Assembly: GCA_963795805.1 (NCBI GenBank)
Contig: CAWCIV010000001.1
Span: forward strand, 496,001 to 560,000
Length of the DNA: 64,000 nt
Direction: 5' to 3'
Origin: JALYYC01 sp963795805
Lineage (GTDB): Bacteria; Chloroflexota; Dormibacteria; CF-121
Shown here one piece after another: positions 17,689 to 26,035 of this stretch. The notes under the pieces were generated by a model that saw nothing but the letters and a program-made list of their open reading frames with translations, ran no database searches and was not told the origin of the DNA. Position 1 is the first letter of the stretch; every line of letters starts with the position of its first letter. A program made the position numbers and the translations under genes.

Positions 17689-18243
17689 ATGAGTCGGTTG
17701 CCGGCGTTCACCCCGATGACGGGCCACCGGCTGACGCTCCGCCCGTTTGAAGAGGACGAGTTTCCGCGGGTTTGGGAGGTACTCCAACGCCGGGCGTCTC
17801 GGCCTGGGCCGGTCGGCCGTCGCGTGGAGGAGCGCCTGCGACATCGCATTCGGCGCTCGGGACGCTTCACCCGGGGGATGCTGGACCTCGCCGTCGAGGC
17901 GCAGGGCCGGCTGATCGGGGATGTCCAGGCACGCCAGCCGCCCAGCGCAATGCCGCGCGGCGTCTTCGAGCTGGGCATCGAGATCTATGACCCGGCTGAC
18001 CATGGCAAAGGGTACGGGTCGGAAGCCGTCTGGCTGCTGACGGACTGGCTCTTCGAGAAGGCCGCTGCCGAACGAGTTCAGGCCGGAACCTCCCTCACCA
18101 ATGCCTCCATGCGGACCGTGCTCGAACGACTCGGGTTTGCATTCGAAGGCGTGATGCGCGGCTTCATGGCCGCGGGATCGGGTCGCGAGGACTACGCCCT
18201 CTACGGGGTGACCAAGCCCGAATGGCAGGCGCGGCGCGGCTGA
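17689..18243 (+). CDS. GNAT acetyltransferase (RimJ/RimL-like)
   Basis: 184 residues. It has the GNAT fold as used by RimJ/RimL-type enzymes: an N-terminal LTLRPFEEDEF opening, acetyl-CoA-binding GKGYGSEAVWLLTDWLFEKA (the Q/R-x-x-G-x-G/A loop and following helix), and the C-terminal TNASMRTVLERLGFAFEG typical of acetyltransferases acting on amino groups. The substrate is unknown. The ATG begins 4 nt after the tRNA-Val 3' end, so the mRNA must either be co-transcribed with the tRNA and released by 3' processing, or start inside the tRNA gene. There is no SD. Confidence 0.82.
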   Translation: MSRLPAFTPMTGHRLTLRPFEEDEFPRVWEVLQRRASRPGPVGRRVEERLRHRIRRSGRFTRGMLDLAVEAQGRLIGDVQARQPPSAMPRGVFELGIEIYDPADHGKGYGSEAVWLLTDWLFEKAAAERVQAGTSLTNASMRTVLERLGFAFEGVMRGFMAAGSGREDYALYGVTKPEWQARRG

Positions 18244-18254
18244 GTCGAGCGTTA

Positions 18255-18282
18255 TTGACAGAAGCCGCAGACGGCGTATCGT
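18255..18282 (+). promoter_or_regulatory. Promoter upstream of satP-acs
   Basis: TTGACA (18255-18260) is a consensus -35, with a 16-bp spacer and TATCGT (18277-18282). Transcription would start near 18289, just before the long stem at 18293, leaving a leader of about 250 nt before satP. Confidence 0.6.
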
Positions 18283-18292
18283 CAGGGTCGGC

Positions 18293-18366
18293 GGCGGCCA
18301 GCCCAGGGCTCGGGAGTGGGAATCGTTCGACGGCCTCCGGTGAGGAGGCGGATTAGGCTGGCCGCC
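18293..18366 (+). ncRNA. Structured 5' leader of satP-acs (unclassified)
   Basis: GGCGGCCAGCC (18293-18303) is perfectly complementary to GGCTGGCCGCC (18356-18366), closing a 52-nt interior. Inside it is a second hairpin, GCCTCC-GGTGA-GGAGGC (18333-18349). The element begins at the predicted transcription start and ends about 175 nt before the satP start. I do not recognise it as a known riboswitch. No poly-U follows, so it is not a plain terminator. Confidence 0.45.
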
Positions 18367-18540
18367 AGCTTTGACACCAGGTGGGCTCGGAGCGTTTCCG
18401 GAGAGATAGTGGAGCGCGGAAGGTGAACGCAGCAGCTCGTCCGTCATCTATGGCGCGGGTGCCGAAGCGTCCCCGTGCCCCTTGATGCCCGGCCTCAGCC
18501 TGAATCGTTGGTATATGGATTCTACGAGGAGATGAGTGCA

Positions 18541-19218
18541 ATGGCGATTAACGACACGCAACGCATGGTGGCAGCGGCGCCGCCAAGCCCGGTGGTGGCC
18601 GATCCCGGTCCCCTTGGCCTGGCGGCGTTCGCGCTCACGACGTTCATCCTGAGCGCGCACAATGCCGGGATCTTTGGCTTCGACAAGCACGCCAGCACGA
18701 TCGTGATCGGCCTGGCGATCTTCTATGGGGGCCTGGCCCAGTTCATGGCAGGGATGTGGGCATTCCGGAACCGAAACACGTTCTCAGCGACCGCGTTTTC
18801 GACTTACGGCGGATTCTGGCTCGCTGTGGGCACCTACCTGATGCTGGCGACCTTCGGCAAGGTCGTGGCGGCCGATGTCACCGTCTCGCTGGCATGGTTT
18901 TTCACGGGTTTCGTCATTTTCAATACCTACATGATGCTTTGGGCGCTTCGCATCAACGTCGCCGTCTTTGCGGTCTTCCTCACGCTCGAGATCACGGAAA
19001 TCCTCCTAGCCTGGGGCAATGGTGCCGCCAACCCCGACATCGTTCACCTCGGCGGCTGGATGGGTGTGATCACCGCGATCGTTGCCTGGTACACGTCGGC
19101 GGCTGACGTCATCAACTCCATGAGCACGCGGCCCTACCTCCCGGTCGGCACGCCGTTATGGCGTGAGTCGGCGCTTGGCTCGAGCGCGGGCCGCGAGCCG
19201 GCGTCGGTCCGGCGGTAA
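18541..19218 (+). CDS. satP: Acetate/succinate transporter, GPR1/FUN34/SatP family
   Basis: 225 residues with six predicted membrane helices. The family signature appears as DPGPLGLAAFALTTFILSAHN near the N-terminus, then GLAIFYGGLAQFMAGMW, and FSTYGGFWLAVG. These proteins move acetate (and in some cases succinate) across the cytoplasmic membrane. ATG 18541 is preceded by GAGGAG (18526-18531) at 9 nt. ATG 18532 abuts that site and GTG/ATG further up lack one. Its stop overlaps the acs start (TAATG), so uptake and activation of acetate are made together. Confidence 0.88.
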   Translation: MAINDTQRMVAAAPPSPVVADPGPLGLAAFALTTFILSAHNAGIFGFDKHASTIVIGLAIFYGGLAQFMAGMWAFRNRNTFSATAFSTYGGFWLAVGTYLMLATFGKVVAADVTVSLAWFFTGFVIFNTYMMLWALRINVAVFAVFLTLEITEILLAWGNGAANPDIVHLGGWMGVITAIVAWYTSAADVINSMSTRPYLPVGTPLWRESALGSSAGREPASVRR

Positions 19219-21191
19219 TGACCGTCCAGGCCGGCGCGCACGCGATCGAGTCGACCCAGGTCGAGGAGCGGCGTTTCGAGCCGCCCCTCGACTTTGCCGC
19301 CAAAGCCAACGCCAGGCCCGACATCTACCAGATGGGCCTCGAGGAGTTCTGGAAGGCAGAAGGGGAGAAGCGGGTCAGCTGGTTCAAGCCGTTCGACAAG
19401 GTCCTCGAGTGGAAGCTGCCGTACGCGAAGTGGTTCCTCGGCGGGAAGCTAAATGCCTGCTACAACTGCGTCGACCGGCACGTAGAGGCCGGCCGTGGCG
19501 ACACCGTGGCCTACCACTGGGAAGGGGAGCCGCTGAATGAGGTCCGCACCATCACCTTCACGGACCTCCAACACGAGATCGTCCGGTTTGCCAACGGGCT
19601 CAAGAAGCTGGGCGTCAAGAAGGGGACGCCGGTCGGGATCTACATGGGCATGGTGCCGGAGCTTCCGGTGGCGATGCTCGCCTGCGCGCGCCTGGGTGCA
19701 CCGCACACGGTCGTCTTCGGCGGCTTTTCCGCCGATTCGCTCTCGGGCCGCCTCAACGACATGGAATGTGAGGTCCTGATCACGCAGAACGAAGGCTGGC
19801 GGAAGGGCGGGCGGGTTCCGCTCAAGAAGAACGCCGACGCCGCCCTCGACCAGGCGCCCAGGGTCAAGAAGTCCGTCGTCCTCCGGCGGACCGACGGCGA
19901 GACCGCCATGAAGGAGGGACGAGACCTCTGGTGGCATGACCTGGTCAAGGACGTCAGCCACGACCCGGCCTCCTGCCGTTGCGAGGAGATGGACGCCGAG
20001 GACCTTCTCTACCTGCTCTACACGAGTGGGACGACCGCCAAACCGAAGGGAATCGTGCACACGACGGCCGGCTACCTCGTGGGAACCTCGACGACCCACC
20101 ATTACATTTTCGACATCAAGCCGGACTCGGTGTACTGGTGCGCCGCCGATATCGGCTGGGTGACCGGCCACAGCTACATCGTCTACGGCCCGCTCTGCAA
20201 CGGCACCACCGGCGTCCTCTACGAGGGGACTCCTGACTTTCCCGACAAGGACCGCTGGTGGTCGATCATTGAGCGCTACAAGGTCGATGTGCTGTACACG
20301 GCCCCGACCGCCATCCGGACGCACATGAAATGGGGCCCGGAGTATGCCCAACGGCACGATCTCAGGTCGCTCCGTCTGCTGGGATCGGTCGGGGAGCCGA
20401 TCAATCCGGAGGCCTGGATCTGGTATCGCGACCACATCGGCGGTGGGCGCATCCCAGTCGTCGACACCTGGTGGCAGACCGAGACGGGCATGATCCTGAT
20501 CACCCCGCTGCCAGGGATCACGACGCTGAAGCCTGGCTCGGCGACCAAGCCGTTCCCGGGCGTCGAGGCGGCCGTCTATAACGACGCGGGCGAGGAGGTC
20601 GGGCCCGGCGGGGGCGGCTACCTCGTTCTCAAGCGCCCCTGGCCGGCGATGCTGCGGGGCATCTTTCGCGATCACGACCGCTATGTCCAGACCTACTGGA
20701 GCAAGTTCAAGGACGTCTACTTCGCCGGCGATGGGGCACGTATCGACCGGGACGGCGACTTCTGGTTGATGGGCCGGGTGGACGACGTCATGAACGTCTC
20801 AGCGCATCGGATCTCGACGATCGAGGTGGAGAGCGCGCTGGTGGACCACCCGAAGGTGGCCGAGGCGGCCGTGTGCGGCCGGAGTGACAAGCAGACAGGC
20901 CAGGCGATTGTCGCCTATGTGACGCTCAAGGGCGGCGCGGAAGGCTCCCCGGAAATGCTCAAGGAGCTTCGCGACCACGTAAGCAAGAAGATCGGCAAGA
21001 TCGCGGCGCCCGCCAACATCGTCTTCACCCCCGAGCTGCCCAAGACGCGGTCCGGCAAGATCATGCGACGGTTGCTGCGCGACGTCGCGGAAAACCGGGA
21101 ACTCGGCGACACGACCACGCTCGCCGACCCGACTGTGGTGACCGAGATCGGCCGGCGGGCAAAGGCCGAGGCGGCGAAAGAAGAAGCATAA
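19218..21191 (+). CDS. acs: Acetyl-CoA synthetase
   Basis: 657 residues, full length for AMP-forming acetate-CoA ligase: acetate + ATP + CoA gives acetyl-CoA + AMP + PPi. The adenylate-forming motif is YLLYTSGTTAKPKGIVHT. The acetate pocket region is DTWWQTETGMILITPLPG. The hinge and C-terminal domain include GRVDDVMNVSAHRIST. The C-terminal TRSGKIMRRLLRDVA holds the Lys that is acetylated by Pat-type enzymes to switch Acs off. It is coupled to satP by a one-base overlap. Together they form a scavenging module for low acetate. Confidence 0.97.
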   Translation: MTVQAGAHAIESTQVEERRFEPPLDFAAKANARPDIYQMGLEEFWKAEGEKRVSWFKPFDKVLEWKLPYAKWFLGGKLNACYNCVDRHVEAGRGDTVAYHWEGEPLNEVRTITFTDLQHEIVRFANGLKKLGVKKGTPVGIYMGMVPELPVAMLACARLGAPHTVVFGGFSADSLSGRLNDMECEVLITQNEGWRKGGRVPLKKNADAALDQAPRVKKSVVLRRTDGETAMKEGRDLWWHDLVKDVSHDPASCRCEEMDAEDLLYLLYTSGTTAKPKGIVHTTAGYLVGTSTTHHYIFDIKPDSVYWCAADIGWVTGHSYIVYGPLCNGTTGVLYEGTPDFPDKDRWWSIIERYKVDVLYTAPTAIRTHMKWGPEYAQRHDLRSLRLLGSVGEPINPEAWIWYRDHIGGGRIPVVDTWWQTETGMILITPLPGITTLKPGSATKPFPGVEAAVYNDAGEEVGPGGGGYLVLKRPWPAMLRGIFRDHDRYVQTYWSKFKDVYFAGDGARIDRDGDFWLMGRVDDVMNVSAHRISTIEVESALVDHPKVAEAAVCGRSDKQTGQAIVAYVTLKGGAEGSPEMLKELRDHVSKKIGKIAAPANIVFTPELPKTRSGKIMRRLLRDVAENRELGDTTTLADPTVVTEIGRRAKAEAAKEEA

Positions 21192-21206
21192 ACGCGGTTG
21201 GATCAG

Positions 21207-21230
21207 GCCCCGGGCAAGCCCGCCCGGGGC
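21207..21230. terminator. GC-rich hairpin between convergent acs and minus-strand gene
   Basis: GCCCCGGG (21207-21214) pairs with CCCGGGGC (21223-21230) over an 8-nt loop. There is no U-tract on either strand. Its location, 16 bp after the acs stop and 9 bp before the converging stop, suggests a bidirectional transcription barrier. Confidence 0.45.
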
Positions 21231-21238
21231 ACCACGTA

Positions 21239-21520
21239 CTATGCCTTGGCCTGCTTCAGGATCCGGTACAGGGCACTGAAGTCCAGGCGGGCGTCCCGGA
21301 GTTGATCGAGCCGGTCTCGGAGCGCGAAGACGTCGGACTGGAGCCGGTTCAATTCGCCCGAATGATCCTCGTTGTGCTCTTCCTGGCGTGCGATCAGCTC
21401 GCGGCGTCGCCGTACCTTCTCCGTGATCGACTGCTCGATCTCGTCCCATTGCTGCGACAGCTCACGAAGCTGGCGGTCGACCGTTTCCAGTTCGCCGGTC
21501 AGTTCCTGCCGCTCGCCCAC
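21239..21520 (-). CDS. Short coiled-coil protein, unknown function
   Basis: 93 residues from GTG 21518-21520. Nearly the whole chain is charged and heptad-like (ELTGELETVDRQLRELSQQW, then EQSITEKVRRRRELIARQEE and LQSDVFALRDRLDQLRDARL), so it should form a long coiled coil. No signal peptide or enzymatic motif is visible. It starts 2 bases after the stop of a small membrane protein, and the two probably form one unit, perhaps a membrane-tethered oligomer. An ATG-initiated longer reading would run through the neighbour in the wrong frame and is unlikely. Confidence 0.6.
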   Translation of the reverse strand: MGERQELTGELETVDRQLRELSQQWDEIEQSITEKVRRRRELIARQEEHNEDHSGELNRLQSDVFALRDRLDQLRDARLDFSALYRILKQAKA

Positions 21521-21522
21521 AG

Positions 21523-21723
21523 CTAGCCGAACCTGGACTTGTTGAAGAACGTGAGTGTCGCGATCGCCGCGATGCCAAGGGAAACCGCGACCAGGAAGAG
21601 GCCGAAGGCCAGGGCGGCGTTCCGGCGGCTCGAGCTCAAGCGGAGCGCCACCACGACGAAGGCCCCGGCCGCAGCAGCCAGGACCACGATCCCGAGGATG
21701 ATGTAAGGGGTGGACTGCACCAC
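21523..21723 (-). CDS. Small two-helix membrane protein, unknown function
   Basis: About 66 residues if translation begins at one of two consecutive GTG codons (21721-21723 or 21718-21720). Two hydrophobic segments are evident: YIILGIVVLAAAAGAFVVVA, and AALAFGLFLVAVSLGIAAIA. A basic turn (RLSSSRR) lies between them, which predicts a hairpin with both ends outside. I do not recognise a family. An ATG at 21811-21813 would add about 30 polar residues unlike a membrane protein start and would extend to the tRNA-Phe gene. Confidence 0.55.
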   Translation of the reverse strand: MVQSTPYIILGIVVLAAAAGAFVVVALRLSSSRRNAALAFGLFLVAVSLGIAAIATLTFFNKSRFG

Positions 21724-21770
21724 CCGTAGAGCATGCCACGCGCAGGGGCCTCCCTGCTGCCGGGGACGGC

Positions 21771-21776
21771 TAGAAT
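21771..21776 (+). promoter_or_regulatory. -10 element of tRNA-Phe
   Basis: TAGAAT ends 10 nt before the tRNA 5' end. The tRNA-Gly gene has TATAAT at the same distance. Confidence 0.5.
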
Positions 21777-21786
21777 ACCGACTCGT

Positions 21787-21859
21787 GCCGAGGTAGCTCA
21801 GTTGGTAGAGCACGCGACTGAAAATCGCGGTGTCGCCAGTCCGATTCTGGCCCTCGGCA
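21787..21859 (+). tRNA. tRNA-Phe (GAA)
   Basis: 73 nt. GCCGAGG (21787-21793) pairs with CCTCGGC (21852-21858), with discriminator A. The D arm is TAGCTCAGTTGGTAGAG. The anticodon loop CTGAAAA gives GAA. The T loop here is AGTCCGATTCTGGC, with the usual TTC written as CCGATTC. CCA is not encoded. Confidence 0.96.
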
Positions 21860-21949
21860 CTCTAGTCAATCTCTCAGCGCCAGACGGTCCGCGTAGAAGT
21901 AACCTGCCGGGTTCAGGGGGCGTTCAGGGATATATGGCTGAATACAGGA

Positions 21950-22762
21950 ATGGGGATGAGTTTGAGATCCATGGCTAGCCTGCGCGCGGGTTTGCGTCGC
22001 CACACCCCCAGGCTGGGCCGCCGCAGCCTGGCCGCCAGCGCGGGAGCCGGTCTGCTGCTGGTGCTCCTGTACGTCCTCATCGTGCTGGAGGCTGGCAATC
22101 TCCCCGATGCCATGGGAGACGTCGGACCTCTCTCGCGTGCCCTCGTCCACACGTTTGGCTCTGCGGCACCGTTTGTCCTGCTCTATGTCGAAGAGTCTGG
22201 AATCCCAATGATCATCCCGGGCGACTTCGTCGTGATGTGGGTCGGCCACCACGTTCCGCACAATCTCTTTGCCTGGACGGGCGCATGGCTGGGCCTAACG
22301 GCCGCAGTGGTTCTCGGCTCGAGCAATCTCTATTTCGTGTCCCGGAAGTGGGGACGGACCTTGATCGACCGCCAGGTCGGTCGCATGTTGCACCTCACGC
22401 CCGACAAGATGGCGAAGGCCGAGTCGTGGTTCATTCGCTGGGGCGCCTGGGCGCTCATTTTTGGCCGCCATGTCTTCGGGCTGCGCGTGCCACTGACGGT
22501 TGCGGCCGGGATCTTCAAGCTTCCCTATCCGATCTTCGCCCTGAGCGTGGCGGTTTCCAGTTCGGTCTGGATCGCGATGTTTCTCGTTCTCGGGATTGCG
22601 TTCGGTGGTCGTGTCGCCCATCTGCTTCACCTCTACCGCCAGGCGGCAATGCCGCTTGGTCTTGCGCTACTCGCTGCCGCCGTCCTCTTCGTCGTCTACC
22701 GCTGGAACACCACCCGAGAGCGTCCGATCAACGCCTATTCGGAGATGCGATCCGGCCAGTAG
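21950..22762 (+). CDS. DedA/SNARE-associated family membrane protein
   Basis: 270 residues. A basic N-terminus is followed by a first helix (AGAGLLLVLLYVLIVLEAG) and a DedA core. Key marks are LLYVEESGIPMIIPGDFVV, with the re-entrant acidic loop, and FGRHVFGLRVPLTVAAGIFK, which matches the family's F/Y-x-R-hydrophobic-x-P-x-R-G-like motif in a diverged form (LRVPLTVAAG). DedA proteins flip or transport lipid carriers such as undecaprenyl phosphate in several bacteria. Whether this one does is unknown. ATG 21956 and 21974 are alternative starts; none has a strong SD. Confidence 0.82.
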   Translation: MGMSLRSMASLRAGLRRHTPRLGRRSLAASAGAGLLLVLLYVLIVLEAGNLPDAMGDVGPLSRALVHTFGSAAPFVLLYVEESGIPMIIPGDFVVMWVGHHVPHNLFAWTGAWLGLTAAVVLGSSNLYFVSRKWGRTLIDRQVGRMLHLTPDKMAKAESWFIRWGAWALIFGRHVFGLRVPLTVAAGIFKLPYPIFALSVAVSSSVWIAMFLVLGIAFGGRVAHLLHLYRQAAMPLGLALLAAAVLFVVYRWNTTRERPINAYSEMRSGQ

Positions 22763-22776
22763 TCGGCTGACTCATC

Positions 22777-22782
22777 TAGACT
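22777..22782 (+). promoter_or_regulatory. Leaderless -10 of msrB
   Basis: TAGACT is followed by exactly six bases and then ATG 22789. No SD is present. Confidence 0.5.
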
Positions 22783-22788
22783 CGAGGC

Positions 22789-23196
22789 ATGAGTACCGAG
22801 ATCAAGAAAACCGATGCGGAGTGGCGCGAAACGCTGACCCCGGAGCAGTACGACGTGCTGCGGAAGAAGGGGACCGAGCGTCCGTTCACCGGTAAGTACG
22901 TCCATGCCAAGGAGGACGGCACCTACTGTTGCGCGGCCTGTGGTGCCGAACTATTCAGCTCCAAGACGAAATTTGAATCTGGAACGGGCTGGCCGAGCTT
23001 CTACGAGCCGGCTAACGTCGAAAATGTCGAGCTGAGGTCTGACAACAGCCTCTTCATGCGCCGGACTGAGGTGCTCTGCAAGCGCTGCGGGTCACATCTG
23101 GGTCACGTGTTCGACGATGGCCCGAATCCCACCGGCCAGCGCTACTGCATCAACTCGCTGGCGCTCGACTTGAAGCCGGCGAACGCCGAGGAGTAA
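22789..23196 (+). CDS. msrB: Peptide methionine (R)-S-oxide reductase
   Basis: 135 residues. It reduces methionine-R-sulfoxide in proteins using thioredoxin. Zinc is held by CCAACG and CKRCG (two C-x2-C pairs). The substrate region is SGTGWPSFYEP, and the catalytic Cys is in RYCINSLAL. It is single-domain, not fused to MsrA, and reads from start to stop without interruption. The stop lies 2 bp from the convergent pntB stop, with no terminator between them. Confidence 0.96.
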   Translation: MSTEIKKTDAEWRETLTPEQYDVLRKKGTERPFTGKYVHAKEDGTYCCAACGAELFSSKTKFESGTGWPSFYEPANVENVELRSDNSLFMRRTEVLCKRCGSHLGHVFDDGPNPTGQRYCINSLALDLKPANAEE

Positions 23197-23198
23197 CC

Positions 23199-24584
23199 TC
23201 AGGCGGCTTTGACGGCCGCCACCAGCTTCGTGAGCGAGTCCTTGGCGTCCCCGAAAAGCATGATCGTCTTCGCGTCGTAGAGCAGCTCATTGTCGATGCC
23301 CGCAAAGCCGGGGCGCATGCTGCGCTTCATGAAGACGATGTTCTTGGCCTGGTCGACGTTGAGGATCGGCATCCCGTAGATCGGGCTCCCGGGCGTGTTG
23401 TGCGCCGCCGGGTTAACGACGTCATTGGCGCCGACGACGAGGGCCACATCGGCGAACTTGAACTCGGAATTGATCTCGTCCATCTCCTTGAGCTGCTCGT
23501 AGGGAACGTTCGCCTCGGCCAGCAGCACGTTCATGTGACCGGGCATCCGTCCCGCAACCGGGTGGATCGCATACTCGACCTCGACGCCCCGCTTCTCCAA
23601 CTCGTCCGCCAGCTCGCGCGCCGCATGCTGAGCCTGGGCCACAGCCAGCCCGTAGCCGGGGACGATGATGACGTGCCGGGAGTACGCCAGCATCGTGCCG
23701 ACGTCCTCGGGAGTGCCCGAGCGGACCGTTTTGCCCTCCGCGCTGACCGCACCGGCCGGGCCGGCGACGACGCTGCCAAAGGCCCCGAACAAGACGTTGG
23801 CGAGCGAGCGGCCCATAGCGTCACTCATCAGCTTGGTCAGGATGGTGCCCGAAGCACCAACCAGCGTGCCGGCCACGATCAACGCAAAGTTGCCCAGCAC
23901 GAAGCCGCTGGCGGCGACGGCGAGGCCGGTAAACGCGTTGAGGAGGGAGATGACCACCGGCATGTCGGCGCCGCCGATCGGCAGCACGAAGGCGACGCCA
24001 AGGATGAGGGCGAGAAGGAGGAGAGCCACAAAGTACAGAGGAATCGAAGCCACCAGCACGATCGCGACCGCCAGGCCCACGATGGCCAGCGCGAGGATGG
24101 CGTTGACCACCTGCTGGCCTGGATAGGTGATCGGCGTCCCGGTGAGCAAGGCCTGCAACTTGGCGAAGGCCAGCACGCTGCCCGCGAACGACACGCCACC
24201 GATCACGATCGAGAGCACGCTGGGAAACGCGATGGCGAAGGCGGGATGGTCGCCCTGGCCGAGGAGTTCGGAGACGGCGACCAGGGCGGCGGCCCCGCCG
24301 CCGACGCCGTTGAAGGCCGCCACCATCTGCGGCATCGCTGTCATCTTGACCCGCCGCGCCGAGACGGCCCCGAGGGGAGCACCGACCGCGATGCCAAGGA
24401 TCGTCACGATCAGACCGCCCGTGGTGAAATGGAGCAGCGGCAGCGTCGCGAGCAGCGCGATCACCATCCCGACTGCCGCCGTCTGGTTGCCCTGGCGTGC
24501 GCCTTTTGGCGAGCTCAGCTGCTTCAGTCCCAGGATGAAGAGGACGGCCGCCACGAGGTAGGCGAACGCAATCGCCAGGTTCAC
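23199..24584 (-). CDS. pntB: NAD(P) transhydrogenase subunit beta
   Basis: 461 residues from GTG 24582-24584. It forms the proton channel and the NADP(H)-binding domain III of the energy-coupled transhydrogenase. About nine membrane helices occupy the first 280 residues (for example FNGVGGGAAALVAVSEL, and LGVAFVLPIGGADMPVVISL). The C-terminal domain shows the NADP fold with IIVPGYGLAVAQAQHAARE, HPVAGRMPGHMNVLLAEA, and DVALVVGANDVVNPAA. The GTG overlaps the stop of the preceding gene as GTGA. A longer reading to 24944 is in frame but runs through the neighbouring gene's sequence. Confidence 0.95.
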   Translation of the reverse strand: MNLAIAFAYLVAAVLFILGLKQLSSPKGARQGNQTAAVGMVIALLATLPLLHFTTGGLIVTILGIAVGAPLGAVSARRVKMTAMPQMVAAFNGVGGGAAALVAVSELLGQGDHPAFAIAFPSVLSIVIGGVSFAGSVLAFAKLQALLTGTPITYPGQQVVNAILALAIVGLAVAIVLVASIPLYFVALLLLALILGVAFVLPIGGADMPVVISLLNAFTGLAVAASGFVLGNFALIVAGTLVGASGTILTKLMSDAMGRSLANVLFGAFGSVVAGPAGAVSAEGKTVRSGTPEDVGTMLAYSRHVIIVPGYGLAVAQAQHAARELADELEKRGVEVEYAIHPVAGRMPGHMNVLLAEANVPYEQLKEMDEINSEFKFADVALVVGANDVVNPAAHNTPGSPIYGMPILNVDQAKNIVFMKRSMRPGFAGIDNELLYDAKTIMLFGDAKDSLTKLVAAVKAA

Positions 24585-24889
24585 TTCTTCTCCGGCCGAG
24601 TGGGGGTCTGGCGACCCTTGAACATCTCGAGCATGCGGTCGGTGACGACAAAGCCGCCCACGACGTTGATCGTCGCCAGGGTAACGGCGACCAGCCCGAG
24701 GACGATCTGCAAGGGATTGTCGGCACTGGCGGCGATCAGGATGGCGCCCACCAGGATGATGCCGTGGATCGCATTCGTGCCTGACATCAGCGGGGTATGG
24801 AGGATGGTCGGGACTTTCGAGATCACCTCGATCCCCACAAAGATGGCGAGGATGAAGAAGGTGAACTCGTTGAAGAGGCCGGCGTTCAT
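24581..24889 (-). CDS. pntAB: NAD(P) transhydrogenase subunit alpha, membrane part
   Basis: 102 residues. This is the short membrane half of the alpha subunit, encoded separately as in Rhodospirillum and many Gram-positives. It has four hydrophobic segments, with TPLMSGTNAIHGIILVGAIL as the recognisable family stretch. It overlaps pntAA by 4 bases and pntB by 4 bases, so the three subunits are made in fixed order from one mRNA. Confidence 0.93.
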   Translation of the reverse strand: MNAGLFNEFTFFILAIFVGIEVISKVPTILHTPLMSGTNAIHGIILVGAILIAASADNPLQIVLGLVAVTLATINVVGGFVVTDRMLEMFKGRQTPTRPEKK

Positions 24890-26022
24890 GCCTTCGACGC
24901 TTCCAGCGCTTCTTTGGCGCGGGGGTTGATGATCTCGCCGCCATGGGTGAGGCAGGCGCCCTTGACGACCTCGTCGTTCAGATTGAGGCTGAGGTTGCCG
25001 TCCTTGAGCAGCGAACTCAGCAGGGCGCTGACGTTCCGGCTGAACAGCTGGCTGGCATGGACCGGCATCGTGCTCGCGACATTGCGCGTGCCGTCGATGG
25101 TGACGCCGTTGAGCACGATCACCTCGCCCGGCTTTGTCGCCTCCACGTTGCCTCCGCCGTCGGCGGCAAGGTCGACCAAAACCGAGCCCGGGCGCATCCG
25201 CACGACCATGTCCTTCGTAACCAGGACGGGCGCGCGCCGTCCCGGGATGGCGGCGGTGGTGATCACGACGTCGGCGGCGGCCACATGGTCGCCGATCAGC
25301 TCACGCTGGCGGCGCAGGAATTCCTCGGATTGCTCCTTTGCGTACCCGCCCTGGCCTTCCTGGGCCTCGAGTGCGAGTTCGACGAAGGTGGCCCCGAGGC
25401 TCTTCACTTCCTCCTTCACCGCCGGTCGGACGTCATAGGCCTCCACGACGGCCCCCAGCCGTCTGGCGGTGGCAATCGCCTGCAGGCCGGCGACGCCGGC
25501 GCCCAGTACCAGCACCCGCGCGGGCGTGACGGTGCCGGCCGCGGTGATCAACAGCGGAAAGAATTTGCCGAGACGGTTCGCGGCCATCAAAACGGCTTTG
25601 TATCCAGCCACCCCCGCCTGCGATGAGAGGGCGTCCATGCTCTGCGCCCGGCTGATGCGGGGCACCAGCTCGAGACTGAAGGCGGTGACCCGCTGGCGGG
25701 CCATGGCTCTGATGACCTCGGGATTGGTGGACGGCTGCAGAAAGCTGATCGAGAGCGCCCCGTCGTGCATCCAGGCCACCTCATCGAGCGTGGGTGGCTG
25801 GACCTTGAGAACGGCATCCGCGGCGCTGAAAAGACCTTTTGCGTCTGGGACCATGGTCGCCCCGGACTTCTGGTATGCCTCGTCGGCGTAAAAGGCATCG
25901 CGGCCAGCCCCCACCTGGACGCTTACCTGCAGTCCGGCCGCGATGAGCTTGGTTACGCCGTCCGGAACAACGCCGACGCGCCGTTCACCCGCCGCGGTCT
26001 CCTTCGGAACGCCAACCTTCAT
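24886..26022 (-). CDS. pntAA: NAD(P) transhydrogenase subunit alpha, NAD-binding part
   Basis: 378 residues. It is the soluble NAD(H)-binding domain I, related to alanine dehydrogenase. It begins MKVGVPKETAAGERRVGVVP, has the nucleotide-binding VLVLGAGVAGLQAIATARRLG, and the RQRELIGDHVAAADVVITTAAIPG stretch. With pntAB and pntB it moves hydride from NADH to NADP+ using the proton gradient, supplying NADPH. The divergently placed NAD-type isocitrate dehydrogenase makes NADH only, which would increase the need for this enzyme. TATGAT (minus strand, 26035-26040), overlapping the upstream gene's stop, is a possible -10. Confidence 0.95.
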   Translation of the reverse strand: MKVGVPKETAAGERRVGVVPDGVTKLIAAGLQVSVQVGAGRDAFYADEAYQKSGATMVPDAKGLFSAADAVLKVQPPTLDEVAWMHDGALSISFLQPSTNPEVIRAMARQRVTAFSLELVPRISRAQSMDALSSQAGVAGYKAVLMAANRLGKFFPLLITAAGTVTPARVLVLGAGVAGLQAIATARRLGAVVEAYDVRPAVKEEVKSLGATFVELALEAQEGQGGYAKEQSEEFLRRQRELIGDHVAAADVVITTAAIPGRRAPVLVTKDMVVRMRPGSVLVDLAADGGGNVEATKPGEVIVLNGVTIDGTRNVASTMPVHASQLFSRNVSALLSSLLKDGNLSLNLNDEVVKGACLTHGGEIINPRAKEALEASKA

Positions 26023-26035
26023 CCTGCGGTCGGGA

